Of a DNA stretch of 33,399 nt, positions 15,339 through 22,446 are shown one piece after another (the stretch's first letter is position 1; each line of letters opens with the position of its first letter). The notes below the pieces were generated by a model, which did no database searches, was not told the DNA's origin, and saw nothing but the letters and a program-made list of their open reading frames with translations. The stretch comes from Bacillota bacterium (GTDB taxonomy: Bacteria; Bacillota; UBA4882; UBA8346). Position numbers and translations under genes: made by a program. The stretch lies in assembly GCA_012735315.1 (NCBI GenBank), contig JAAYHS010000090.1:1-33399 (forward strand), read 5' to 3'.

Positions 15339-16213
15339 AGCGGATATCTTTTGTCAGTGGTAAAGGCGGAACAGGTAAAAGCACCTTGGTTGCCTCATTA
15401 AGTTTGTTGGTCAAAGAGAAGATGCTGGCCGATTGCGATGTGGACGCTCCAAATCTTTATATTCTACTTCATAATGAGGTTTTATCAAGCGAAGATTATT
15501 ACGGAGCAAAAGAAGCTGTGATCGATCCCGAGATTTGCGCAAAATGCGGCCGGTGTAAAGAAGTATGCCGGTTTGAGGCTATTAACGATGCTTGGGAAAT
15601 CGTTCCGATGCATTGCGAAGGTTGTGGAGCTTGCGTTCTGGCCTGTCCGGTAAGAGCGATCCACCTTGAAACAGTAAAGACGGGTCAAACTTATGTATCT
15701 CGGACCGAGAGGGGGACCTATGCCCATGCGTTGTTGGATATCGGCGCCGAAGGTTCGGGCAAACTGGTTACTGAAGTCCGTAAAAAGCTGGAACAATACA
15801 AAAAAGATGAAAAGTGGGTCTTGATTGATGGTTCCCCGGGTATCGGTTGCGTGGTGATTGCATCGATTAGCGGGGTTGACGCTGTAGTTGCCGTCGCAGA
15901 ACCGACCAAGTCGGGCTTGAGTGATCTGGAACGGGTCCTGGGCGTTACCAGGCATTTCGGCATTCCCGGGTTGGTATGTATTAATAAGTTTGATCTTAAT
16001 CCTGAAATAACTGCGGAAATTGAAAGCTTTTGTAATAATAATGGATTTTCCGTAATTGGAAAGATTCCGTATGACCCGGCGGTTATGAAAGCTTTACAAG
16101 GATTCAAGACACCGGTTGAAGCCGGGAATACCAGGTTCACTTCAGAGATTGAACATTTATGGAAAGAGATCGAAAAGAAGGTGGGATATGAACAAAAAAC
16201 CGGAAGCGGTTGA
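15335..16213 (+). CDS. MinD-superfamily ATPase with inserted ferredoxin domain (second copy)
   Basis: A 292-residue paralogue of the preceding protein with the same layout. Walker A is VSGKGGTGKSTLVASL (around 6-21). The inserted iron-sulfur motifs are CAKCGRCKEVCRFEAI and CEGCGACVLACPVRAI (around 68-112). WVLIDGSPGIGCVVIASISG (around 161-180) is the Walker B-like region, followed by VAEPTKSGLSDLERV. Start GTG 15335 overlaps the previous stop as GTGA. Divergence between the two copies suggests a heterodimer rather than a recent duplication. Confidence 0.92.
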   Translation: MKRISFVSGKGGTGKSTLVASLSLLVKEKMLADCDVDAPNLYILLHNEVLSSEDYYGAKEAVIDPEICAKCGRCKEVCRFEAINDAWEIVPMHCEGCGACVLACPVRAIHLETVKTGQTYVSRTERGTYAHALLDIGAEGSGKLVTEVRKKLEQYKKDEKWVLIDGSPGIGCVVIASISGVDAVVAVAEPTKSGLSDLERVLGVTRHFGIPGLVCINKFDLNPEITAEIESFCNNNGFSVIGKIPYDPAVMKALQGFKTPVEAGNTRFTSEIEHLWKEIEKKVGYEQKTGSG

Positions 16214-16253
16214 AGCATAAGTAACTGAAAATTTCCGAAAAAGGTGACTTCAA

Positions 16254-17078
16254 ATGAGTAAAAATGCAAATTCTCCCTTTGAAAAAATCCAGAACCGTTA
16301 TGGCATTATTAAAAAAGTTGTTGCGGTTATGAGCGGGAAAGGAGGAGTGGGTAAATCCTCGATCACCGCTTTGCTGGCTTCGGCTTTGAATAAAAAGGGG
16401 TTGAAGGTCGGTGTTTTAGATGCCGATATTACCGGGCCTAGTATTCCCAAAGTCTTCGGAGTTAAAGAAAAAGCCCAGGTAATCGGAGATACGATTCTGC
16501 CTTCGGAGACTCCGCTTGGGATAAAAATTATGTCCATCAATTTAATCTTAGAAAACGAGGAAGATCCGGTAATTTGGCGGGGGCCGCTGATTGCGGGGAT
16601 GGTCAAACAATTTTTTGAACAGGTTGACTGGGGGGACCTGGACTACTTAGTGGTTGACCTACCGCCAGGAACCGGTGATGTTCCATTGACCGTAATGCAG
16701 TCGCTTCCCTTAAGCGGGATGATCGTAGTATCTTCGCCACAGGAATTGGTAACCTTAATCGTCAAGAAAGCCATTAACATGGCAGATAAGTTGAACATTC
16801 CAATTTTAGGTCTGATTGAGAATATGAGTTACTTTGAATGTCCCGGTTGTAAACGTAAAACCGAGTTGTTCGGGAAAAGTCGCGTCGAGGTTGTTGCTTC
16901 GGAAATGGAATTGGCTTTATTGGGACGGCTGCCGATCATACCTGAAGTAGCCCAGTTAAGCGATGAAGGCAAGATTGAAACTGTTGAAGCTATTTGTCCG
17001 GGGTTCTTTGATGAAATAGTTAATAATCTATTGACTAAACCGGAGTTAAAAAATAAAGTTAATAGGAGAGTGAATTGA
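16254..17078 (+). CDS. Mrp/NBP35-family iron-sulfur carrier ATPase
   Basis: A 274-residue ApbC/Mrp-type ATPase implicated in carrying and inserting [4Fe-4S] clusters. It has Walker A VMSGKGGVGKSSITALLA (around 23-40), DADITGPSIPKVFG, the PVIWRGPLIAGMVKQF segment, DYLVVDLPPGTGDVPLT (around 131-147) and the cluster-binding ENMSYFECPGCKRKTELFG (around 189-207), which contains the CxxC. Start ATG 16254 follows AAAAAGGTG. The gap of about 40 bases after the second MinD gene holds no terminator, so it is probably co-transcribed. Confidence 0.94.
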   Translation: MSKNANSPFEKIQNRYGIIKKVVAVMSGKGGVGKSSITALLASALNKKGLKVGVLDADITGPSIPKVFGVKEKAQVIGDTILPSETPLGIKIMSINLILENEEDPVIWRGPLIAGMVKQFFEQVDWGDLDYLVVDLPPGTGDVPLTVMQSLPLSGMIVVSSPQELVTLIVKKAINMADKLNIPILGLIENMSYFECPGCKRKTELFGKSRVEVVASEMELALLGRLPIIPEVAQLSDEGKIETVEAICPGFFDEIVNNLLTKPELKNKVNRRVN

Positions 17079-17079
17079 C

Positions 17080-17436
17080 ATGAAAATAGCGATTGCTACC
17101 GAAGGTAATTATGTTGCCGGACATTTCGGCCACTGTGAAGGATTTACCATTTTTGAAGTTGAGAACAAGACGATCAATGGGAAACAATTTCAAGTCAATC
17201 CCGGGCACCGGCCGGGGTTTTTACCGAACTACCTTAATGATTTAGGGGTAAAAGTGATTATAGCCGGAGGCATGGGCGGCGGCGCCATTGAGATTTTTAA
17301 CGAGAAGGGAATCCGAGTATACACCGGTGTTACCGGTACCTTGGATGAGACCATCGAAAAATATCTAAACGATGAATTGCAATCTTCGGACACGGTCTGC
17401 CATCAACACCAACATGCGGGCGAATGCGGGCATTGA
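17080..17436 (+). CDS. NifX/NifB-like protein with His/Cys-rich tail
   Basis: A 118-residue second member of the dinitrogenase Fe-Mo cofactor family in this operon. It opens MKIAIATEGNYVAGHFGHCEGFTIF and has the conserved LNDLGVKVIIAGGMGGGAIEIFNEKGI (around 51-77). The last residues, CHQHQHAGECGH, are a compact His/Cys tail likely to bind metal. GGAGAGTG precedes ATG 17080, which follows the Mrp stop by one base, so the two are tightly coupled. The copy at 14131 lacks this tail. Confidence 0.9.
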   Translation: MKIAIATEGNYVAGHFGHCEGFTIFEVENKTINGKQFQVNPGHRPGFLPNYLNDLGVKVIIAGGMGGGAIEIFNEKGIRVYTGVTGTLDETIEKYLNDELQSSDTVCHQHQHAGECGH

Positions 17437-17500
17437 GATTGCAGTCATTTTTTATTGATGGTATGATGAGAGGGATTAGTATTTTATTAGGGGTGAAAAA

Positions 17501-17977
17501 ATGCCCAGGCCGGTCAAATGGAGAAAGGTAGCTTTTATTCCGGGTGTCCGCTTATATATCCCGGTAGGGGTGGCCCAATGCAACTTGGAAGAGAATGTCC
17601 TGAAAATAGAGGAACTGGAAGCTATACGTCTGAAAGACTTGGAAGGTCTGGAACAAGAAGAATGCGCCGAATTGATGGAAATATCCCGTCAAACCTTTCA
17701 ACGGATTTTAATTGAAGCCCGTAAAAAAATCGCCGATTCGTTGGTCAATGGGAAAGCGGTCCGGATTGAAGGCGGTAATTTTACCAGCAACATTTGTCCG
17801 GTTAAATGTTTGAGTTGTCAAAGGGAATGGCAAGAAAGCTTTGAAAATTACCGTAAGATTTTAGAGGGCAAATATGAGTGTCCCTCTTGTGGGTCAAAAG
17901 AAGTTAATTGCGCATTTGGCAGGGGCAAGCGCTTTTGTGGCGGGCGTTGTTGGCGGCATGGACAATCCAAGGAATAA
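17501..17977 (+). CDS. DUF134 family DNA-binding protein
   Basis: A 158-residue protein. The N-terminal MPRPVKWRKVAFIPG motif and the helix-turn-helix (around 37-75; LEAIRLKDLEGLEQEECAEL, then MEISRQTFQRILIEARKKIA) identify DUF134, which resembles sigma region 4. The C-terminal extension (around 95-158) has a zinc-ribbon-like set of cysteines, CPVKCLSCQ and CPSCG, and a Cys/Arg-rich tail. DUF134 genes are habitual neighbours of NifX/MinD clusters, so it is the prime candidate for the regulator reading the palindromes at 12596 and 14086. This is inference from context. It follows the NifX-like gene by 64 bases. Confidence 0.9.
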   Translation: MPRPVKWRKVAFIPGVRLYIPVGVAQCNLEENVLKIEELEAIRLKDLEGLEQEECAELMEISRQTFQRILIEARKKIADSLVNGKAVRIEGGNFTSNICPVKCLSCQREWQESFENYRKILEGKYECPSCGSKEVNCAFGRGKRFCGGRCWRHGQSKE

Positions 17978-18132
17978 GGCAGGTATAAAAAATTCCGAAG
18001 CGGCATAAATATTATTAACCGGTTTTAGCGTTTGGGAGGAATGGGGCCTTTTAAATAACCAAAATTTTATTCGGAGTTATTTAAGTAGTATTAAGTTGAT
18101 TTTAAGATTAATTTGCCCGCTAAAGTTGAAAT

Positions 18133-18162
18133 TTGACTATTAGTCGCAGTTTATGTTATAAT
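18133..18162 (+). promoter_or_regulatory. Consensus sigma-A promoter of the riboswitch-dapB unit
   Basis: TTGACT (18133-18138) and TATAAT (18157-18162) are 18 bases apart, placing transcription start near 18169, just upstream of the riboswitch. Confidence 0.8.
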
Positions 18163-18183
18163 TTAATCAATTCCATATATTAT

Positions 18184-18325
18184 CTTCCTGTTACGCTTAA
18201 TCTCTTGAAAAAGAGAACGGGGGAACCAGTTTTTTGGGGTGAATTACCATGTTGGTCATGGTATAGGGTTACTCAAGCGACCCGAACCCGGCAGCTAACT
18301 TCGTCAGCGTTGCATGAGATGGAAG
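18184..18325 (+). ncRNA. Cyclic di-AMP riboswitch (ydaO/yuaA type)
   Basis: The stretch matches the ydaO/yuaA aptamer by its conserved blocks in the right order: CGCTTAATCTCTTGAAAAAG (18194-18213), AACGGGGGAACC (18216-18227), TTGGGGTGAATT (18234-18245), a variable hairpin ACCATG/CATGGT (18246-18262), CTCAAGCGACCCGAACCCGG (18272-18291), CAGCTAACTTCGTCAGCG (18292-18309) and GAGATGGAAG at the end. The outer stem CTTCC (18184-18188) / GGAAG (18321-18325) can form. In known examples, c-di-AMP binding stabilises the aptamer and turns the downstream gene off. Recognition is from recall of the motif, without a covariance search. Confidence 0.88.
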
Positions 18326-18344
18326 CATGGTTTAATCATAACCG

Positions 18345-18372
18345 ACCATGGATCCTCCATGGTTATTTTTTT
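18345..18372 (+). terminator. Riboswitch expression-platform terminator
   Basis: ACCATGGA (18345-18352) pairs exactly with TCCATGGT (18356-18363) around a 3-base loop, followed by A and seven T (18366-18372). CATGGT at 18326-18331, just after the aptamer closing stem, could instead pair with ACCATG (18345-18350) as an antiterminator. The two structures are mutually exclusive, which fits ligand-induced termination. Confidence 0.85.
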
Positions 18373-18396
18373 CAAAAAGTTCCGGAGGTGTTGTCA

Positions 18397-19236
18397 ATGG
18401 TGAGGACCTGCTTACTTGGACTTGGGAGAACCGGGAAGGTTGTAGCCGAAGAATTGTTAATGTCCCGGGAATTTGATTTGGTTTCCGTGATCACCAGACC
18501 CGGCAGCAAAAAAGCGAATCGGTCCTTAAGAGAATTGGCGAATATTAATAGTGATTTGAAGGCTGTTAGCGCCGAGAAATTGACCGAAGAGATCCGGAAA
18601 AAGAAATTCACCTTGGCGATTGATTTTTCCACGCCCGACGCCTGTCTAAAAAATGCGCAGATTTTAGCCGAACACGGCGTCCAAATCGTCGTCGGAACCA
18701 CCGGTTTCAATAAACTCCAGGTTTACGAATTAAAAAGAATAGCCCAACGCTATAAAATCGGAATGGTCTATGCTCCTAATATTTCCGTGGGCATCAATGC
18801 CTTGCTATATATAGCCAAAGCATTGGCCCGGATGACCCCTGAGTATGATGTGGAAATTATGGAGTCGCACCACCGCAATAAGGCCGACTCTCCCTCGGGA
18901 ACCGCGCTTAAAATAGCCGCCGCCATTCATCACGAAAAGGGAATCCAGGAGCAAAAGCTCGTTTACGGCAGAAGAGGAGCGACCCATAGAGACGCCGCCG
19001 AGATCGGGGTTCACGCCGTCCGGGCGGGGGGAATAACCGGTGTTCATCGGGTGTTGTTTGCCGGAGAACATGACGAAATCGAAATTATCCATCGCTCTTA
19101 TTCCCGTAAAGTATTCGCCGAAGGAGCGCTGCTGGCGGCCAAATTTATTCTGAACCGAAGAGGGTTTTTCTCAATGGAAGAGGTCTTGGCATATGAAGAA
19201 AAAGATGAGGCGGAACCGGTTGAAGGTTCGGCATAA
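18397..19236 (+). CDS. dapB: 4-hydroxy-tetrahydrodipicolinate reductase
   Basis: DapB reduces the DapA product with NAD(P)H in the lysine/diaminopimelate branch, which also leads to spore dipicolinate. The protein is 279 residues from ATG 18397, which follows GGAGGTG (18384-18390). The open frame extends upstream to 18133, but that part covers the promoter and riboswitch and cannot be coding. The N-terminal Rossmann motif is LLGLGRTGKVV, a slightly unusual GxGRTG in place of GxxGRMG. VVGTTGF and APNISVG follow. The catalytic segment is ESHHRNKADSPSGTA, with His158, His159 and Lys162 at nearly the same positions as the E. coli active-site residues. No other lysine gene is adjacent. Confidence 0.93.
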   Translation: MVRTCLLGLGRTGKVVAEELLMSREFDLVSVITRPGSKKANRSLRELANINSDLKAVSAEKLTEEIRKKKFTLAIDFSTPDACLKNAQILAEHGVQIVVGTTGFNKLQVYELKRIAQRYKIGMVYAPNISVGINALLYIAKALARMTPEYDVEIMESHHRNKADSPSGTALKIAAAIHHEKGIQEQKLVYGRRGATHRDAAEIGVHAVRAGGITGVHRVLFAGEHDEIEIIHRSYSRKVFAEGALLAAKFILNRRGFFSMEEVLAYEEKDEAEPVEGSA

Positions 19237-19277
19237 AAAATATTTATGACATATATATTACTGATGAGTTCGGTTAG

Positions 19278-19313
19278 AAAATGGAGCGCCTGAAAACCTG
19301 GGCGCTCCATTTT
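19278..19313 (+). terminator. Terminator hairpin after dapB
   Basis: AAAATGGAGCGCC (19278-19290) and GGCGCTCCATTTT (19301-19313) form a perfect 13-bp stem with a 10-base loop and A/T-rich ends, 41 bases after the dapB stop. Confidence 0.8.
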
Positions 19314-19461
19314 CAATTAATCATTCCACAAAAAACGGCCTGTCACATTAAAAAGCTTTAAGGATTTGGATAACCATTCCTGACTTGACAAACAGTTGCT
19401 AAAGGAGTAGCGGTCCGGGGAGGAGAAACGGTATTTAAAATTCAGTAAAGGAGTGCGGTAG

Positions 19462-20127
19462 ATGATGCGCAAACTAATCACGGTAATCATCGCAACCCTC
19501 ATTCTATCTCTTTCCGGATCATTGGTCGCTCGCGGCGGCTCCTATTCCCTGGAAGCTGAAAACGGCAAAATAAACGCGCCGGCTGGTCTGGGTTTTGAGG
19601 TTAAAACTAATTTTAGGGATGAGCAAAACTTTTCTTTCGCCTCAATACCGGTTACCGCAAAACTCAGTTACGGGATCCGCCCCTCGGTTACTATTAGCGG
19701 CGAAGTAAGCCGCAACGGAGAGGAGGACCCGCGGATGCTTCTGAAAGGCTACTATAGTCCTTCGCGTTCATCGCTGGGTTACACGGCCTATTTGGGGTAT
19801 GATTTTAGCGCGGCGGAGATTCCCATGTACGGTGTTTCGGTATGGCTGGCTTCAGATCAACTTTATGGTTTTATTAACTTCGAAGCTGATCAGGCCGCGG
19901 ATGATACCGCCCTAACGGTTACACCCGGCGTAAACTTTGGGCTTGGTTCTAAAATCAGATTGGCCGGCGAAGTGGGATACGACATTATTAATAAAGGGTA
20001 TAAAGAAGTAAGGCTGGGCGCAAGTTATGAATTGGTAGACAACTTTAACATCAAAATAGGCGTTGCCGCCGGTTTTGAAGAGGATGCCGAACGGGTTTAT
20101 ACCACCGGTTTGGCGATGGAGATCTAA
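19462..20127 (+). CDS. Exported beta-barrel-like protein, possible outer-membrane protein
   Basis: The protein is 221 residues. A signal peptide is clear: MMRKL, then the hydrophobic ITVIIATLILSLSGSL and a probable cleavage near residues 23-26 (VARGG). The mature part is built of alternating short strands with aromatic and Gly/Ser residues (for example AKLSYGIRPSVTISGEVS, SLGYTAYLGYDF, VRLGASYELVDNFNIKIGVAAGF), and ends in a strand GLAMEI. This looks like an 8-10-stranded small outer-membrane barrel, though the final aromatic residue of classical barrels is absent. AAAGGAG precedes ATG 19462 by 8 bases. It is a single-gene unit with its own terminator. I do not recognise a specific family. 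If correct it implies a diderm cell envelope. Confidence 0.65.
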   Translation: MMRKLITVIIATLILSLSGSLVARGGSYSLEAENGKINAPAGLGFEVKTNFRDEQNFSFASIPVTAKLSYGIRPSVTISGEVSRNGEEDPRMLLKGYYSPSRSSLGYTAYLGYDFSAAEIPMYGVSVWLASDQLYGFINFEADQAADDTALTVTPGVNFGLGSKIRLAGEVGYDIINKGYKEVRLGASYELVDNFNIKIGVAAGFEEDAERVYTTGLAMEI

Positions 20128-20201
20128 GTCGAACGATTGAATATGTAAGTCACAAACATTAAAAACCGGATGCCGTTGCCGTATATTTGGGAAAGACGAA
20201 A

Positions 20202-20236
20202 CAAACCACTCGTTTGGCGGGTGGTTTGCAATTTTT
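20202..20236 (+). terminator. Terminator after the barrel-like gene
   Basis: CAAACCACTCG (20202-20212) and CGGGTGGTTTG (20218-20228) form a stem of about 10 bp with a G-T pair, followed by CAATTTTT. It lies between two convergent genes and may serve both. Confidence 0.75.
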
Positions 20237-20262
20237 AAATAAGCGATGGGAAGGGATTGGGC

Positions 20263-21222
20263 TTAATCGAAAAGGACGCTGACGGAAATGTCCTGATGGA
20301 TGCGGCGGATGGCGTCGCCCAAAAGGGGCGCGACCGAGATAACCGTAAATTTTGGAAGCATTCGATCCGGAGTCAGCGGAATGGTATTGCAGACCACGAC
20401 TTCTTTGATGGCGTCGTGTTTTAAACGTTCAATGGCCGGTGGTGAAAAGACCCCATGGGTGGTCAAGAGATGAATATCAGGTCTGGCGCCGCGTTCTAAA
20501 AGAGCGTTAACCACCTGCATGATGCTTCCGGCGGTGTCAACCATGTCATCAATGATAATCGGGGTTTTATCCTTGACATCTCCGATGAAGTAGGTCATTT
20601 CGGCGACATTGGGGGCGGGACGCCTTTTATACATCACACCCAGTGGTAAATCAAGCCTGGCGGCGAGTTTTTCGGCCTTTTTAACGCTTCCGGCGTCGGG
20701 GGCGATGATTACGCTGTCGGGGAAATTTTTTTGACGAATATACTGAGCCAGCATCGGCAGAGCGGTCATATGGTCAACCGGGATATTAAAGAAACCCTGA
20801 ATAGCCGGGGCATGGAGGTCCATGGTAATGATCCGGTCGGCTCCCGCGGTAGTGATGAGGTCCGCCAGCATTCGGGCGGTAATCGGTTCCCGGGGCGCCG
20901 ATTTTTTTTCTTGACGCGCGTAACAATAGTAAGGAATAACCGCGGTTATTCTTCCTGCCGAAGCGCGTTTTAAAGCGTCGATGCCGATCAGCAATTCCAT
21001 TATCTGATCATTGACATTGTTGGTAAAAGATTGCAAAATAAAAACATCGGAGCCGCGAATGCTTTCTTCAAATCTAATATAGATTTCTCCATTAGCGAAA
21101 CGGGAGATATTGATCCCTCCCAAACGCACTCCCAAATATTCGGCAATTTCTTGACCGAGTTGCGGGTTGGCCGTTCCCGTAAAGATCTTCATGGGACCGT
21201 ATTGAGACAAAGTGACGCACAC
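20263..21222 (-). CDS. prs: Ribose-phosphate pyrophosphokinase (PRPP synthetase)
   Basis: Prs makes PRPP from ribose 5-phosphate and ATP for purine, pyrimidine, histidine and NAD synthesis. At 319 residues it has the normal class I length. Signatures are MKIFTGTANPQLGQEIAEYL (residues 11-30), RFANGEIYIRFEESIRGSDVF, the ATP-binding YARQEKKSAPREPITARML, the MDLHAPAIQGFF metal site, and the PRPP-binding loop PIIIDDMVDTAGSI. GTG 21222 gives ten residues before MKIF; ATG 21192 (the M of MKIF) is a reasonable alternative, since neither start has a strong SD. It is transcribed alone on the minus strand. Confidence 0.96.
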   Translation of the reverse strand: MCVTLSQYGPMKIFTGTANPQLGQEIAEYLGVRLGGINISRFANGEIYIRFEESIRGSDVFILQSFTNNVNDQIMELLIGIDALKRASAGRITAVIPYYCYARQEKKSAPREPITARMLADLITTAGADRIITMDLHAPAIQGFFNIPVDHMTALPMLAQYIRQKNFPDSVIIAPDAGSVKKAEKLAARLDLPLGVMYKRRPAPNVAEMTYFIGDVKDKTPIIIDDMVDTAGSIMQVVNALLERGARPDIHLLTTHGVFSPPAIERLKHDAIKEVVVCNTIPLTPDRMLPKFTVISVAPLLGDAIRRIHQDISVSVLFD

Positions 21223-21404
21223 CCCCGTGGGTTATAATTTTATTTCAAATAATTAATAGCATAACTTAATTCAGCAAATAGTATTAATATCCTTTAATTT
21301 TTGATCCTTGAAAAAGTTATTTCGGTATTTGGGAGTTATGTTGAATTGAATTAGAACAGAACCATTAAAACTAGGATTAAAACTACCCGTCACAGCCGGA
21401 AAAC

Positions 21405-21427
21405 AAAAAAGACCCGTCGGGTCTTTT
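21405..21427 (-). terminator. Terminator of rpmB
   Basis: On the minus strand AAAAGACCC pairs with GGGTCTTTT around a 3-base loop (21407-21427), followed by more T (21405-21406). It begins 12 bases after the rpmB stop. Confidence 0.88.
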
Positions 21428-21438
21428 AAGTTATGCTA

Positions 21439-21630
21439 CTAGTTTGCTCGTTGAATCTTATTGGAGCGTAGACAACGTGAACAAACCCTAATACGTTTCC
21501 GGGTTCCGTCAATTATGGCGCGGACATTACGGAGGTTTGGTTTCCAGCGGTGACGGGTCTTAATATTTGAATGGCTTACCAAATTTCCGGTTTGGTGTCC
21601 TTTGCCGCAAATTGTGCAACGGTAAGACAA
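21439..21630 (-). CDS. rpmB: 50S ribosomal protein L28
   Basis: A 63-residue protein starting at TTG 21630, which follows GGAGGTG (21637-21643 on the minus strand) by 6 bases; an upstream in-frame start would read through this SD. SYRCTICGKGHQTGNLVSHS at the N-terminus and RWKPNLRNVRA are typical L28. Cysteine pairs CTIC near the N-terminus and CSRC near the C-terminus mark the zinc-binding (C+) form. A TTGTCA/TAGAAT promoter and a terminator frame it as a single-gene unit, as is usual for rpmB. Confidence 0.95.
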   Translation of the reverse strand: MSYRCTICGKGHQTGNLVSHSNIKTRHRWKPNLRNVRAIIDGTRKRIRVCSRCLRSNKIQRAN

Positions 21631-21669
21631 GAAAAACACCTCCAAATCAAGGACGAATTAAACAAAACT

Positions 21670-21698
21670 ATTCTACCATAAAGAACTGTCGCTGACAA
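21670..21698 (-). promoter_or_regulatory. Sigma-A promoter of rpmB
   Basis: On the minus strand, TTGTCA (21698-21693) and TAGAAT (21675-21670) are exactly 17 bases apart, about 40 bases before the TTG start. Confidence 0.75.
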
Positions 21699-22053
21699 GG
21701 GTATAAATCGAAGAAAGCTTCATCAATCTGATTTTTTAAAAAGCAGGATTTTAAAGAGATTTCTCGAAATTTAAAGGGTATTTACACTTGTGATTTAAAA
21801 TTAACCGTAAAGCCTGACTATACAAGGCCGGGACTCGCTTTTAATTGAAAGGCGTAAAGAAATGGGCGGTGGTTGATCTTTTAAATAGCGAGGAATAATT
21901 TATTAGAGGAATAAGCGCAAGTGTTCGGAGTAACACTCTCTACCTGGGCTGTCAAAAACTTGAACATCAAACATCTTACTCAACTAAGATGAAGGAAATT
22001 TATGTTTTTAAGCGAATAGTAATTGGGATAAACAGGATTAAGGAGGAACCAAC
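21699..22053. other. Intergenic stretch upstream of the Asp23 gene, no gene
   Basis: This divergent gap contains no credible gene or tRNA. A small hairpin GTGTT/AACAC (21921-21936) and a weak promoter-like pair TTGAAC (21960) / TAAGAT (21985) with a too-long 19-base spacer are the only visible signals. The Asp23 SD AAGGAGG is at 22040-22046. Confidence 0.5.
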
Positions 22054-22428
22054 GTGGCCGAAAAAACCAAAGCCGCGTCCAAACAAAAACTTGGCTCCAT
22101 CAATATTTCACCGAATACAATTGCCATGATTGCCGGAATCGCGACCATGCAGTGTTTCGGTGTGGTCGGTATGGCCTCCCGTACTTTACATGACGGGCTC
22201 TCCGATTTATTGACAGGAAAGGATAATTTAACCAAAGGGATTGAAGTGATTATTGATGAGGACCAGGTAGATGTAGATCTCTACATCATTGTCGAATACG
22301 GGGTTCGGATTCAAGAAGTGGCCCGGAATGTTATTGAAAATGTCAGGTACGCCATTGAAAATCAGCTCGGTTTGGATAAGGTTAAGATTAATGTAATCGT
22401 ACAAAGTGTGCGTAGCAATAAAAAATGA
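22054..22428 (+). CDS. Asp23/Gls24 family envelope stress protein (YloU-like)
   Basis: The protein is 124 residues from GTG 22054 with SD AAGGAGG. The Asp23 domain fills the chain: GSINISPNTIAMIAGIATMQCFGVVGM (around 12-38), then VEVIIDEDQVDVDLYIIVEYGVRI-type strands (around 70-90) and VRYAIENQLGLDKVKINVIVQ at the end. In Firmicutes this gene (yloU) regularly precedes the fatty-acid kinase gene (yloV/fakA), as here, only 18 bases away. The protein is usually membrane-associated through partners and linked to envelope homeostasis; the molecular role is unclear. Confidence 0.93.
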   Translation: MAEKTKAASKQKLGSINISPNTIAMIAGIATMQCFGVVGMASRTLHDGLSDLLTGKDNLTKGIEVIIDEDQVDVDLYIIVEYGVRIQEVARNVIENVRYAIENQLGLDKVKINVIVQSVRSNKK

Positions 22429-22446
22429 TTAATTTTGGGAGGCAGT

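Noticed and set aside
18133-18396. N-terminal extension of the dapB reading frame by 88 codons
   Set aside because: The interval contains the -35/-10 promoter, the c-di-AMP riboswitch and its terminator, and a proper SD precedes ATG 18397. The extra residues have no DapB counterpart.
19385-19413. Promoter for the barrel-like gene (TTGACA with 17-base spacing)
   Set aside because: The -35 is perfect but the hexamer at the right distance (TAGCGG) is a poor -10, so it is not called.
21699-22053. tRNA or other small RNA gene upstream of the Asp23 gene
   Set aside because: No cloverleaf, T-loop GGTTCRA or CCA-like end was visible on either strand.
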